Origin: DASRBN01 sp035294305
GTDB lineage: Bacteria > Chloroflexota > Ktedonobacteria > Ktedonobacterales > Ktedonobacteraceae
DNA length: 64,000 bases
Direction: 5' to 3'
Assembly: GCA_035294305.1 (NCBI GenBank)
Contig: DATGLD010000048.1
Coordinates: 62,001 to 126,000 of the forward strand
How positions within the stretch are numbered: position 1 is the stretch's first letter; every line of letters begins with the position of its first letter. Made by a program: the position numbers and the translations under genes. The notes under the pieces were generated by a model, which saw only the letters and a program-made list of their open reading frames with translations, was not told where the DNA came from and ran no database searches. Below are positions 1 through 9,800 of this stretch, piece after piece.

Positions 1-123
1 TGGTTAAAGCACCCTGGCGAAGTTTTGCGAAATACATAGAGCGAATCTCCTTCCCCAAAAGAGTATGGATTGACAGAGTATGACACCATTACTTACTACG
101 TCGTCAGGTTACACACTGCCCGC

Positions 124-152
124 TTGTTGGAAGAGCCGGTAAAATGTATTAT
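124..152 (+). promoter_or_regulatory. candidate sigma-70 promoter for the small membrane protein gene
   Basis: TTGTTG at 124-129 and TATTAT at 147-152 are separated by 17 bp, about 50 bp before the start codon at 200. A second TTGACA at 70-75 has only a poor -10 partner (TTACTA at 93-98). This is a pattern match only. Confidence 0.35.
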
Positions 153-199
153 GAAGAATAGACATGTACTGGTAGTTGGATGGTGGGAGGAGAAAGCTG

Positions 200-538
200 A
201 TGGAGAAGATGGAGAGGGCGGATGCTGCAAGTGAAGTCCCTGAGAGAAATACGCCGCGTAGTTATTTCATGGCCATCATCGCTGTACTGGGCGGAACGCT
301 GCTGATGCCTCCATTTTCTCTTGTCTTTACCTGGATTGGAGCAATGCTGCTGGTGGTACTGATAGCAGCACTGCTTATTTACAGGACGAGGCGGGAGCAG
401 AAATGGAGTCTGGGAAAGATTTTAGCAAGAGGGCATGCAACACTACAAGCGCAGAGGTATGATATTCCTCTCATTGGAGTGGGGCATAGAGGTCCGATTT
501 ATCGCGCCCCAGGTGCGACTACTCCCAGGAGCCGGTAG
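200..538 (+). CDS. small two-helix membrane protein, unknown function
   Basis: A 112-residue protein if read from the ATG at 200, which is preceded by a strong ribosome site (GGGAGGAGA at 185-193); an in-frame ATG at 176 has no such site. It has a charged N-terminus, two adjacent hydrophobic segments at roughly residues 22-38 and 42-60 separated by a short turn, then a basic cytoplasmic tail containing RTRREQKW. I do not recognise a family. Its last 20 bases overlap the 3' end of the convergent exonuclease-helicase gene. The good ribosome site and membrane topology support a real gene, but no function can be assigned. Confidence 0.55.
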   Translation: MEKMERADAASEVPERNTPRSYFMAIIAVLGGTLLMPPFSLVFTWIGAMLLVVLIAALLIYRTRREQKWSLGKILARGHATLQAQRYDIPLIGVGHRGPIYRAPGATTPRSR

Positions 539-3500
539 CCGTCAGCCAATCCAGTATAATTTCGGGCATATGCGATACCTGGCCCTGCCGCTGAGAACAA
601 TGGGGTAATGTATTCAGGATAGTAGCGCCGTATTCCTTTGAGATGACGCGCCGGTCGAAGAGGACAACGGCATTGCGCCGGTTGCCGCTCCAGGCAAGTC
701 GATTAAGGGCGCGGCGCGTGCGCAAGGTGGCTATAGGAATGGTGACCTGATGCAGTTGGTCGGAGTATTGCTCCGCAATGGCTGCGAGGGGTGGGTCGTT
801 GAGTACAGGCATGGGGAGACGCGAAATAAGCACGCAGGCAGGTGGACGGCTGACTTCCTCGATACCGTCCCAGAAGCTGCCCGCGCCGAGTAAGACGACC
901 CGCTCCTGGTCTGAGAACAGTTGCCACAACTGTCTGGGCGAGCCATCGATGCCATGGCCGAGGACGAGGATACCCCGCGCCTCTAGCAAAGGCTTAACCG
1001 CTGCGTAGGAACTGCGCAGAGCGGCATACGAGGTGAAGAGTACGACCAGCTGGCCATCGAGCATAATGGCTAGCTGCGCGATGGCTTCATCGAGATGGCG
1101 CTGGTACTGGGGCATGTTTGGCTCTGGCACATCATTGGGCACGAACAGCAAGGTCTGCTCGCGGTGTTCGGTGACGACTGAAAGGGCCGGGCTGGCATCA
1201 GCATCAAGACCGAAGCGCCCGCGACAGTATGAGAAGTTGTTGTCTATGGAGAGGGCTGCACCGGCGAAAATAACAGCGGAACCGGGTGTCAATATATATC
1301 GTTTCAAGAGCGTGGAAGCCTGCACAAGCTGACCGTAGAGCACAGGTAAATTCTCGACCTGTACCGCCGGTGACAGAGCATTGGGCGAGGATGAGCCGGC
1401 AGAGACCGTATCTCCCGCACGCTGCTGCGCAAAAGGTAAGGGCGCGGGCGGAACTCGCAGCCAATAGACCATGGCCTCTTCCCTATTTACAGGATTACCG
1501 CCTCCACTCCCGTTTTCGCTCAAGCTAAAGGCCTGCTGGCCGAAGCGTTTTTGCGCAAGCAGGCGTTCCGCGATGGCAGCGAATTCCCAGGCAACCGAAT
1601 CGTCTTCTCCACCGCCGGGATCAAGGCGATGACGAGGGCGCTGCCTGGTAAGCATGATCTTTTCAGCCTCATGCGCGAGGTCAATGACCATCTGCAAGCG
1701 ATAGGCAGCTTGTTGCCACGCGTGTTCTACTTCCATCCAGCCCGCGACATTACGTACCTGGGAAGTGAGTCGCAAAGGCTGGTCGACGCGCTCGACGACT
1801 CGTGGATTCGCGGAACGCGATGCGTTATCCATCCTGGCCGCTTTGCCCTTATTGCTCGGACCGCCGGAATTGCCAGCGCTAGATACCTCCTGTATGAGTT
1901 GAGCAAGAGCGACAAAGAGGGTATCGATGGCTGCTCGCGCCTGGCGCAGAGTTTGAAACCAGCCAAGCATGCGACTGTCAAGTTCTGCTTTAGCTATCGT
2001 GTGAGTGGTTGAGAGACCGCCAGGACCATTCTCGCGCAGGGCAGGCGCCGCGAGCGCCAGTAATCCCTGGTAACGGCCATCGGGCAACTCAATACCAATG
2101 GTATTAAGTTGCCTGAGGAGGCTCTGATGATCGAGTTCTTGATTATTCCAGTGCGCAGACTCCTCGTCCAGCAGATCAGCATCCAGGATGAGCCGGCAGT
2201 CCACATCGCGCAAAAGGCTCTTCTCAGAAGAGAGATCATCTAGCAGCCCGGCATGCGTAGTTACAACAACATCCGCCACATTCACCCGCTCTTCCGCGCG
2301 CCTGACGAAACAGTAGCCTTTGCTACGGTAGAGACAGCGCTGGTAAGGACTATCGCCACGCCCATCAGCAAGGGCCAGCGACACACGCTCAACTCCGGAG
2401 CAAATTCGTTCCCAGGCCGTCATTTCCTGCGGTAAGATGGTCAATTCGCTGCGCTCGCCGGTGAGAGTCTCCTGGGCCCATAGAGCTAACTTTGCTAAAC
2501 CACGCGCCTGCTCCGCGGAGAGTTCCCCACTGGTTCGACGCAAGGCCGATCCAAACCAGCGATGGATACACAGATAGCCACCGCGTTCAGCAAGATACGC
2601 CATTTTTACCGGTTTTGCAAGCTGCCCAGACAGGCGCGGCAAAACATTGTCGATCAGGCGACGCGCCGCCTGCGTATTCGCACAGGCAATGACAAGACGC
2701 CTCGCTTCATTTGAGGCGGCGGAATCCGCACCGCTCGCAGACTGCTGGCAAACCCATTGCAACGCGGGAAGCAGGGCGGGAGTAAAATCGTTTCCCCCGA
2801 TCGTGAGCTCAAGCAGCAGGCTGCTTTTCTCTTCTAGCGCCCGTAGCACTGCCCGGTAAGCCGCTTGATGCCCCTGATAACTCGCCTGCTGCTCTACAGG
2901 AACTGCAGTGATATGCTCTGTGGCCGGCGCCGATTTCCTCTGTTGCTCAGCCACGGTAGAAGATGACACGGCCGGTTGTGCTTCCGGCGCGATGTTTTCG
3001 GCAGCTGACGGTTCGCCACGGGCAATAGCGAAGGATAAAACGCGCGGATCCATGCCTAATTGCGCGGCGAATCGATCACGCAGATTACCTCGCAAAGGGA
3101 CATTTTGCATGCCGTCTGCCGCCATGCGTTCGCGCCATTCCTGGCGGAAAAAACCAAGCAGGGGCCACGAACGAGGCGCATCAAGGTTCGCAAGATCGTT
3201 GAGAAGCCCTATATCGACCTGCTTCAGGAGTTTATCCAACGCTAGAAAGACCTTCATTGCGAGGATGGTATCAACCATAGCCCGGTGTCGTCCCGGTACG
3301 AGAGGCACGCCCAGAGCCTGGGCGACCTGCCCCAGGTTATAACTCGGCAAAGAGGGCAGTAACACCGTTGCCAGTTCGAATGTATCTATCAATGGATTGT
3401 TACGAACCAGGCCACGCCGTCTCAAGAAACCGGCATCAAAAGGAATACTATGGCCCACAATCGGATGATCGCCAATAAACTGCTGTAAACGGCGTGCAAT

Positions 3501-3725
3501 CGACTCGAAACCAGGAGCATCCGCTACCTGTTGTGGAGTTATGCCGGTCAGGCGCTGCACGCGGAAAGGGATGGGACGACCCGGAGCAACCAGCGTCTCC
3601 ATCGTATCAAGTATCGTTCCCCCCTGAAACTTGACTGCTGCAACCTCGAGTATCGCATCCTGTTCAGCATGCAAACCGGTGGTTTCCAGATCAAGTGCCA
3701 CGCGAATGGGTGGCTGCTTTGACAT
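519..3725 (-). CDS. DnaQ-like exonuclease fused to a DinG-type helicase domain with degenerate ATPase motifs
   Basis: A 1068-residue protein. Residues 1-165 form a DEDDh 3'-5' exonuclease with all catalytic residues visible: D12 and E14 in DLETTG, D97 in the second motif, H147 and D152 in the third. The rest aligns by eye with the XPD/DinG superfamily 2 helicase fold, including cysteines C386, C442, C464 and C472 in places expected for the iron-sulfur domain. However, Walker A is gone (ELTIGGNDF near residues 306-314 instead of EAGTGTGKS), the DEAH box reads DADL (515-518), and motif VI lacks the usual QGxGRxIR. The frame is open throughout, so this looks like a maintained nuclease with a non-hydrolysing helicase scaffold. 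Start ATG has AAAGGAA upstream. rdgB lies 50 bp upstream on the same strand. Confidence 0.85.
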   Translation of the reverse strand: MSKQPPIRVALDLETTGLHAEQDAILEVAAVKFQGGTILDTMETLVAPGRPIPFRVQRLTGITPQQVADAPGFESIARRLQQFIGDHPIVGHSIPFDAGFLRRRGLVRNNPLIDTFELATVLLPSLPSYNLGQVAQALGVPLVPGRHRAMVDTILAMKVFLALDKLLKQVDIGLLNDLANLDAPRSWPLLGFFRQEWRERMAADGMQNVPLRGNLRDRFAAQLGMDPRVLSFAIARGEPSAAENIAPEAQPAVSSSTVAEQQRKSAPATEHITAVPVEQQASYQGHQAAYRAVLRALEEKSSLLLELTIGGNDFTPALLPALQWVCQQSASGADSAASNEARRLVIACANTQAARRLIDNVLPRLSGQLAKPVKMAYLAERGGYLCIHRWFGSALRRTSGELSAEQARGLAKLALWAQETLTGERSELTILPQEMTAWERICSGVERVSLALADGRGDSPYQRCLYRSKGYCFVRRAEERVNVADVVVTTHAGLLDDLSSEKSLLRDVDCRLILDADLLDEESAHWNNQELDHQSLLRQLNTIGIELPDGRYQGLLALAAPALRENGPGGLSTTHTIAKAELDSRMLGWFQTLRQARAAIDTLFVALAQLIQEVSSAGNSGGPSNKGKAARMDNASRSANPRVVERVDQPLRLTSQVRNVAGWMEVEHAWQQAAYRLQMVIDLAHEAEKIMLTRQRPRHRLDPGGGEDDSVAWEFAAIAERLLAQKRFGQQAFSLSENGSGGGNPVNREEAMVYWLRVPPAPLPFAQQRAGDTVSAGSSSPNALSPAVQVENLPVLYGQLVQASTLLKRYILTPGSAVIFAGAALSIDNNFSYCRGRFGLDADASPALSVVTEHREQTLLFVPNDVPEPNMPQYQRHLDEAIAQLAIMLDGQLVVLFTSYAALRSSYAAVKPLLEARGILVLGHGIDGSPRQLWQLFSDQERVVLLGAGSFWDGIEEVSRPPACVLISRLPMPVLNDPPLAAIAEQYSDQLHQVTIPIATLRTRRALNRLAWSGNRRNAVVLFDRRVISKEYGATILNTLPHCSQRQGQVSHMPEIILDWLTATGSWE

Positions 3726-3775
3726 ACAATTCCTTTTTCTCTTCTGTATACAGCCAGAACACGGTCTTCAGAACT

Positions 3776-4405
3776 CTACGGGCTGCTATTTTCAGGTGTC
3801 TCCCCGGTCAAACAGGGCCAGTATTTAAGTAGAATGCGAGCCAATTGGGCCGCGCGACCTCGATGACTGATACGATTCTTATCCCCTGGCTCCAACTCGG
3901 CAGTCGTCTTACCGAGTTCGGGCACCAGGAAAATAGGATCGTAACCGAATCCGTTGGCGCCGCGTGGTTCGTCCGCAATTACACCCTCAATCGCTCCCTC
4001 CACTATACGAGTATAACCAGAAGGCTCGGCCAACGCAATGACGCAGCGAAAACGGGCACCACGCTGCTCGAGCGGCAGCCCTTCCAGTCGCTCCAGGATC
4101 AAACGAAAACGTTCCTGATAGGATGTATCCCTGCCCGCAAAACGAGCGGAAAATACGCCAGGGGCTCCTCCCAGGGCATCTATTTCCAGACCCGAATCGT
4201 CTGCCAGGGTAAGCAGGCCCGAAGCCTCGGCATAGGCACGGGCCTTCAGCTCTGCATTTTCCGCAAACGTGCTGCCGGTTTCCTCCACATCCATATGTAA
4301 CTGAATATCCTGAAGTGACAGCAACCTGTAGGGCAAATCCGCGCACATGGCTCGGAATTCCTCTAGCTTATGCACATTCGTCGTTGCCAGCAATAAATCA
4401 CGCAT
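3776..4405 (-). CDS. rdgB: XTP/dITP diphosphatase (RdgB/HAM1 family)
   Basis: About 209 residues, the usual family length. The enzyme hydrolyses non-canonical purine triphosphates (ITP, dITP, XTP) to monophosphates and so cleans the nucleotide pool. Family marks are the N-terminal LLATTNxHKLEEF substrate loop, the central LADDSGLEIDALGGAPGVFSAR block, the NGFGYDPIF motif and the C-terminal ISHRGRA motif. The ATG at 4405 is preferred over the overlapping GTG at 4408 because GGGAAG lies five bases before it. The gene precedes the exonuclease-helicase gene on the same strand by 370 bases less than its own length, with a 50-bp gap, so both are probably cotranscribed. Confidence 0.93.
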   Translation of the reverse strand: MRDLLLATTNVHKLEEFRAMCADLPYRLLSLQDIQLHMDVEETGSTFAENAELKARAYAEASGLLTLADDSGLEIDALGGAPGVFSARFAGRDTSYQERFRLILERLEGLPLEQRGARFRCVIALAEPSGYTRIVEGAIEGVIADEPRGANGFGYDPIFLVPELGKTTAELEPGDKNRISHRGRAAQLARILLKYWPCLTGETPENSSP

Positions 4406-4611
4406 CACTACTTCCCAGACATGAAGATTTTCACATAGGCCCCTATTCTATCATATTAGAGGCAAGCTGTCGAGTTTGGCTGGAAGCCAATTTCAGTGCC
4501 ACTTTTGGGTCTGGTTCAGCGTATATTATGGCAGAAGAAGTAGTGAATTTTTTCCAGCAAATATCCCAGAAGAAGTTGCGCCCCCAATACAAGAACAGGA
4601 GAGTACCTCGC

Positions 4612-5367
4612 ATGAGTACCCAGATGCTACCCCCGGCATCCAGTGGCGTGCTGGATACATATAACCGTCCTTATTTGGAACCCCCGGATGAATCATTGCC
4701 GGGCATTTCGCTGCAAGCCCCCAGTTCATTTTTTGGGGCCGAGGCGTTCTTCCGTATTCCACCGGCAGAGAAGGAAGCGTTGAGCGAGCCGCAGAGACGG
4801 GCATTTGATAGAGAGCTTGCATTTCTTGAACTGCTATTAAAGGCAAATGATCTTCCCTGCTACGAACACTCCATGCGTGTAAAAAGGCTAACTCATGTTT
4901 TTTTAGAAGTGATGGAGCTCGCACCGGATGATGCAATGATTATCGAGGCGGCTGCGCTCCTGCATGATATCGGCAAAATCATCATCGATGTAAAATTACT
5001 TGCCAAATCAGTACCATTAAGCGCCGGAGAATTTGAGATCATAAGAAAGCATCCCACATTTGGCGCTATGATACTCCAACAGTTCAAGACAATGAAGTGC
5101 GTAATGCCACTGGTCTATCACCACCATGAACGATGGGATGGGAAAGGCTATCCTTGTGGCTTGCGCGAAGAAGCTATACCGCCAGGTGCCCGCATCGTGG
5201 CAATCATCGATGCTTTTGATGCGATGACCTCCCAAAGACCTTACCGGCCAGCACGCATGCCTGCTCAGGCATTGGCAGAGCTCTCCACATGCGCAGCAAC
5301 ACAGTTTGACCCGGTGCTGGTGAAGCAATTCTGCGACATCCTGGAAACATCGTTATCCGTTCGCTAA
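4612..5367 (+). CDS. HD-GYP domain phosphodiesterase-like protein
   Basis: 251 residues from the ATG at 4612, which follows an AGGAG ribosome site at 4597-4601; longer in-frame starts run back into rdgB and lack one. The HD-GYP domain fills residues 75-245: an HSMRV histidine, LLHDIGK (the HD pair), a conserved KHP, then HHHERWDGKGYPCGL carrying the GYP signature, and DAFDAMTSQRPYR. Such proteins usually hydrolyse cyclic di-GMP or related dinucleotides. There is no receiver or sensor domain; the first 70 residues are proline-rich and probably disordered. It converges on a CheY-like receiver gene 100 bp away, a plausible but unproven signalling partner. Confidence 0.85.
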   Translation: MSTQMLPPASSGVLDTYNRPYLEPPDESLPGISLQAPSSFFGAEAFFRIPPAEKEALSEPQRRAFDRELAFLELLLKANDLPCYEHSMRVKRLTHVFLEVMELAPDDAMIIEAAALLHDIGKIIIDVKLLAKSVPLSAGEFEIIRKHPTFGAMILQQFKTMKCVMPLVYHHHERWDGKGYPCGLREEAIPPGARIVAIIDAFDAMTSQRPYRPARMPAQALAELSTCAATQFDPVLVKQFCDILETSLSVR

Positions 5368-5467
5368 CCTCGCCAGATGTTGGCAAAAGCTGTGCCAGGC
5401 GACTACAAGAATTGTCCCTTCCACGTGACGGTAGAAAGGAGAATGAACCCTTGTATCGTCAGAGGAT

Positions 5468-5881
5468 CTATGAGGCGCTTTCATTAGAGAGCAACTCCGC
5501 TAGAATATCCAACAGGTCGCTGAGATCAAAAGGTTTACGCAGCATATACATACCACGCTCGCGTATCTGCTCAAAAGGCAGCGTGGCCCAGGCGCTAATC
5601 ATTACCACAGGAACGCCGCGCATATTCGGTTTGTCCTGTAAATAATCATAGAGCTTCAGCCCATCCATAGTAGGCATCATATAATCGAGCAGCAAGAGTG
5701 AAGGTCGCATATGTGAAGCAGCTTCGAGCGCCAGATCACTTTCCGCTATCCATACCACCCGGTAATTCGTCTGCTGAGTAATGACGGTGCGAAGCATTTC
5801 TCCAATATCATGGTCATCATCTATAATTAGGATCGTTTTTTCCTGGCCAGATACATCAGGGGTTATCTTTCCACTCGACAT
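5468..5881 (-). CDS. stand-alone response regulator receiver (CheY-like)
   Basis: 137 residues forming only a receiver domain. The acidic pocket is IIDDDHD (residues 19-25), the phosphorylated aspartate is D66 in LLLLDYMMPTMDG, the switch serine is in VVMISAW, and the lysine is in LRKPFD. No output domain follows. Start ATG has a strong AAGGAGGGG site. No histidine kinase is adjacent; the neighbours are the convergent HD-GYP gene and, upstream on the same strand, a lipoprotein gene. It probably relays phosphate or binds a partner such as the HD-GYP protein, which is inference only. Confidence 0.9.
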   Translation of the reverse strand: MSSGKITPDVSGQEKTILIIDDDHDIGEMLRTVITQQTNYRVVWIAESDLALEAASHMRPSLLLLDYMMPTMDGLKLYDYLQDKPNMRGVPVVMISAWATLPFEQIRERGMYMLRKPFDLSDLLDILAELLSNESAS

Positions 5882-5996
5882 AGCGCCCCTCCTTTTCTAG
5901 CATTTCTACTATGAAAAACGTGCCAGGTCCGGAGGGGACATACATGCTTAACATAAGATAGTACCAATGTACCTGAGAGACAGGAACAACGGGATA

Positions 5997-6728
5997 TCAT
6001 AGCGCGGTGATACGCACGCTGAACACACGGATAATCGCCTCATCTACCCTCAAGTGGATCGGGCCATTGGAGAGGAAATCGGTTTGTGAGCTGGTCGCGC
6101 TACTTTTTCTCTCCTGATCGATGAAGAACTGAATCTCTGGTCCCCGCACCTCGATACGATACGTGTGTACGCCTGGAGAGGAGTCGTAATCAGAGATTTG
6201 GAGTCTGCTCCCAGCGGCGTCGATCGGATTAAGGAAGACGAGCACTTCGGGATTGGAAAATTCCGAGTGCGGAGCCGGCCCATGGAAATTCAAAATGCCA
6301 GCGGTATATCCATCTTTTTGCGGTGTCTTGTCTGCTACCACGGCAAAGTTTCCTCCATTCACAGGAGTGCTGATGATCTGGTAGCGGACTTCGATGGCAT
6401 AGTTGGGAACCACAGGCATATATGGTGACGTAAGGATCTCTCCAGCGCCTACATCTGATTGCAGCACGCCGTGCATGAGTTTCCACCCGCCAGTACTTTT
6501 CCAGCCGTCCAGTCCATGCGACCAATCCGACTGGTAGAGCAACGTGCCAGCAGGCAACGAGGTTGGCGTTGGCCGGGCAGGCGCGGTTGGGGTTGCCGAA
6601 GCCAATGGCGCAGTGTTACCTCCCGAGCAGGCACAGAGGAGAAGCAGAAGGAACGGGACCAGCATCATTACCGGCAACTTCCTTCGCCAGCCTGTGGCGA
6701 TATGTTTAGACATGTCATCTCTGGTCAT
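5997..6728 (-). CDS. lipoprotein with a beta-sandwich (LamG/DUF1080-like) domain
   Basis: 243 residues. A signal peptide with basic start (RRKLP) and hydrophobic core ends in a lipobox LLCAC, so the protein should be lipidated on that cysteine and held at the outer face of the membrane. A Thr/Pro/Ala-rich linker (residues about 36-60) leads to a domain rich in beta strands beginning LLYQSDWSHGLDGWKSTGGW, a pattern typical of concanavalin-like sandwich domains (DUF1080 and relatives) that often bind carbohydrate. No catalytic residues are evident. The true start could be the ATG at M6 rather than M1. Function unknown. Confidence 0.7.
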   Translation of the reverse strand: MTRDDMSKHIATGWRRKLPVMMLVPFLLLLLCACSGGNTAPLASATPTAPARPTPTSLPAGTLLYQSDWSHGLDGWKSTGGWKLMHGVLQSDVGAGEILTSPYMPVVPNYAIEVRYQIISTPVNGGNFAVVADKTPQKDGYTAGILNFHGPAPHSEFSNPEVLVFLNPIDAAGSRLQISDYDSSPGVHTYRIEVRGPEIQFFIDQERKSSATSSQTDFLSNGPIHLRVDEAIIRVFSVRITAL

Positions 6729-6848
6729 AATCTACCCTTTCTCCTGGAAACCTTTCAGATTTTCGTGCTTTAATTTCTGCTATCAGCTTAACAAGAGAAA
6801 AGCAAAGATGCATCGTGAGAAATAAGGATTTTTATAAGGAGGGCTTTG

Positions 6849-9800
6849 CTAAACGAGGTGATGCTCAACAGCGTAGCGGGTTGCGGCGGCTCTGGAGCTG
6901 ACACCCAGCTTCGTATAGATCGAACCTACGTGGGTATTAACGGTGGGAAGGCTGATGACGAGCTGTGCGGCGATCTGCGCGCTGGTCAATCCTCTCGTCA
7001 GTAAACGGAGCACTTCGACCTCTCGCCTGGTCAGCCTGGCCGGGAAACGCGCCTGAGTCTTGATGGCAGGAAGCGATAGATATCCTGCGGGGATTGTTGA
7101 CGGCATCTTCCTCGATTTCTCTATGACGAGGATCTGCTCTGGCCGCATCGTTCTTCCCTCAGCCCAGGCAGCAGTAAATGCCGCCGCTCGGAGGAGGTTG
7201 CGGGCCACAGCTACTGAACGCTCATAAGAAGGCCGTTCAACGGACCAGATGGGGGCAGCGATGACTTCCCGCAATGCCTCTGCTGTGCCCCAGAGCTTTA
7301 CTGCTCGCACAGGTTCCCTCCATATCACTAATATATTTGCCATGCTTTCCAGGCAGACGGCGATGTTGAGCTTGCTATTGATCCTGATGGCTTCTTCCAG
7401 GCCCTCTACGTACAGGTCGTATGCGACCTCAAGGTTACCCCGATGTACCTCGACGCGCGCCAGCAAGGACTGTACCCAGATAATCCCCCAGAGATCTCCT
7501 GTCTCTTTATGCAGTGCCATGCTTTCCTCTAAAAGCAGGTATGCAGTGTCCACGTCATCCCGCTGGAGAGCGACTAACGCCGAATGGGAGAGACAACGGG
7601 CAAGATTGCTTTTGTCTGCCAGTTCCCTGGAAAGCGCAGTACTTTCCTCAAGCAATGAGCGAACCAGGGCAGGGTCGCGCTGGGAAATAAAGAGTGTCAG
7701 TGCCAGGGCTCGCTGCGCATGAGCAAGCTCCCTCCTGGTTCCCAGCTTCCTGTAGATCAGGATGCTTTCTTCTAGTAGAGCATGCGCTCTGGCGTAGTCG
7801 CCCTGCTGCGTGAGCAGTTGTGCCACGCATGAGAGCGAGTAGGCGATACTCCTCTCGTCACCGGTTTCCCTATAGAGTGCGAGCGATTCTTCCACCAGTG
7901 AGAGGGCGGTAGCAAAGTCGCCCCGCTGCCAGTCGAGTGTGCCTAGCAGGTAGAGCGAATAGGCCGTTCCGTCCGTGTCTCCGCATGCACGGCATCGCTT
8001 CAGGCTTTCCCTGCACAGCATTTCTCCTCGCTCGTGATCGTTCTGGTAGACGGCCAGGCCTGCTGCCACCTCGAGCACTTTCGCCCGCGCAACCGTCTCG
8101 TTTCCTTCGCTGGCTGCCAGAACGCGATCCAGAAAGACTCGACCCTCGCTCCAGTATCCGTATACGACCCAGAAGCCGCGCAGGGCCCGCGCAAAACGCA
8201 GGGCCATCTCGCAATTTCTCTCCCCATAACCTCCTCCAGCCTTACTGCTTTCGAGAGACCACTGCATTGCTGCCCGCAGATTGCCATGCTCGCACTCTAA
8301 TCGCTCCAGCCCTCTAGCATGTTGTGAGTGCTCTACCTCGGCCTCTTCCGCAAGTTCCAGGTAATACTGCGCGTGAGCCTGTCGCACAGGCTCTATCTCT
8401 CGATAGCTGGCCAGACACTCCAACCCATACTCTCGAATCGTCTCCAGCATAGTCAGGCGCATTTCTCCATCGAACTGCGCGCCCTGTATTTGCAGCAAGC
8501 TCTTATCGCGTAGGGAAGCTATTCCATCGAATATATCCTCTGTCTCCTCACCGAGCGTCTTACAGACGGCTTCGACCGCTTCGACTGTACAGCCACCAAC
8601 GAAGACTGCAAGCCTGCGAAAGAGGCATTGTTCCCTGGCATCGAGCAGATCATAGCTCCACTGAAGGGTGTTACGCAGCGTTTGCTGCCTGGGAGGGCCA
8701 TCTCGCCTACCCTGCGTCAGGACAGCCAGCCGGTGCTCCAGGCGCGATAGCAGAGCCTGGGGTGAAAGGAGCTTGAGGCGAGCAGCAGCCAGTTCGAGCG
8801 ACAATGGAAGGCCGTCTAAGCGGTTACAGATCGCGGCAATCGTGCTGGCATTGGCGGCAGTGATCTGAAAATTGGACTGCACCTGGCGCAGGTATTGGAG
8901 AAGGAGGGCCACGGCCCCATACTGTACCAGGGCTTCAGGTTCAGGAAGCTGTGCGAGATCAGGGAGCGCCAGTGGGGTCACTGGCAATTCTTGTTCGCCG
9001 TGCACGCGCAGCGCCTCACGGCTGGTGACCAGTATCTTCAGCGCGGGACATCTTCCCAGCAGTGTGGTCAGCTCTGGCGCGGCATCTATCACCTGCTCGA
9101 AATTATCCAGAAACAGGAGCAATTCTTTCTCCTGCAAGCAAGCGATGAGCCGTTCGATGAACGATTGCTCCCCGAATTCTCGAAGCCCTAGCGCTGCGGC
9201 AATGGCAGAGAGGACCATCCGGTGATCGCTAATGGACCCAAGTGAAACAAAGCAGACTCCACCGGTAAAGTCAGCAGCCAGTTCTGTTGCGATCTCGACG
9301 CCCAGGCGCGTCTTGCCAACTCCGCCGATACCAACAAGCGTCAAGAAGCGTACCTCTGGTCGCCTCAACAAGCTGCAGGCAGTGGCCACTTCCTGCTCAC
9401 GTCCGACTAACGGGGTGAGCCGGGCAGGCAGCTGGCCCTTGCAGGACTGGGTAGATACTGGGAACGGCAACATGGAGGCGGGCCATGGAGAAAAACTATT
9501 CTTCTCATCATAGACATCCCGAGAGACTGCCGGAACAGTTCTCCCCAGGTCATCCAGGTGTGCGTGCGCACCATTGCTCTGATTGCTACAACCCGCAAGC
9601 ATTGCCGCCACGATATTGAGCCGCTCAAGCGTCAAATCCTCGCTCTTGCCCAGATAGGCCTTGCGCAGCCTCCCCGCGCACTTACGGTAGGCATACCAGT
9701 ATTGCCCATGACGTTTCCGTTCGCGCCGGGCAGTAAAGCTACCCAGGGCGTTCCTGAACGAAAAGGATTGTAGGCCTGAATCCGCCAGCCACATGTACCA

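Noticed and set aside
2908..3342. 144-codon open frame on the plus strand inside the exonuclease-helicase gene
   Set aside because: It has no ribosome site, no recognisable domain and a biased composition that comes from the opposite-strand gene.
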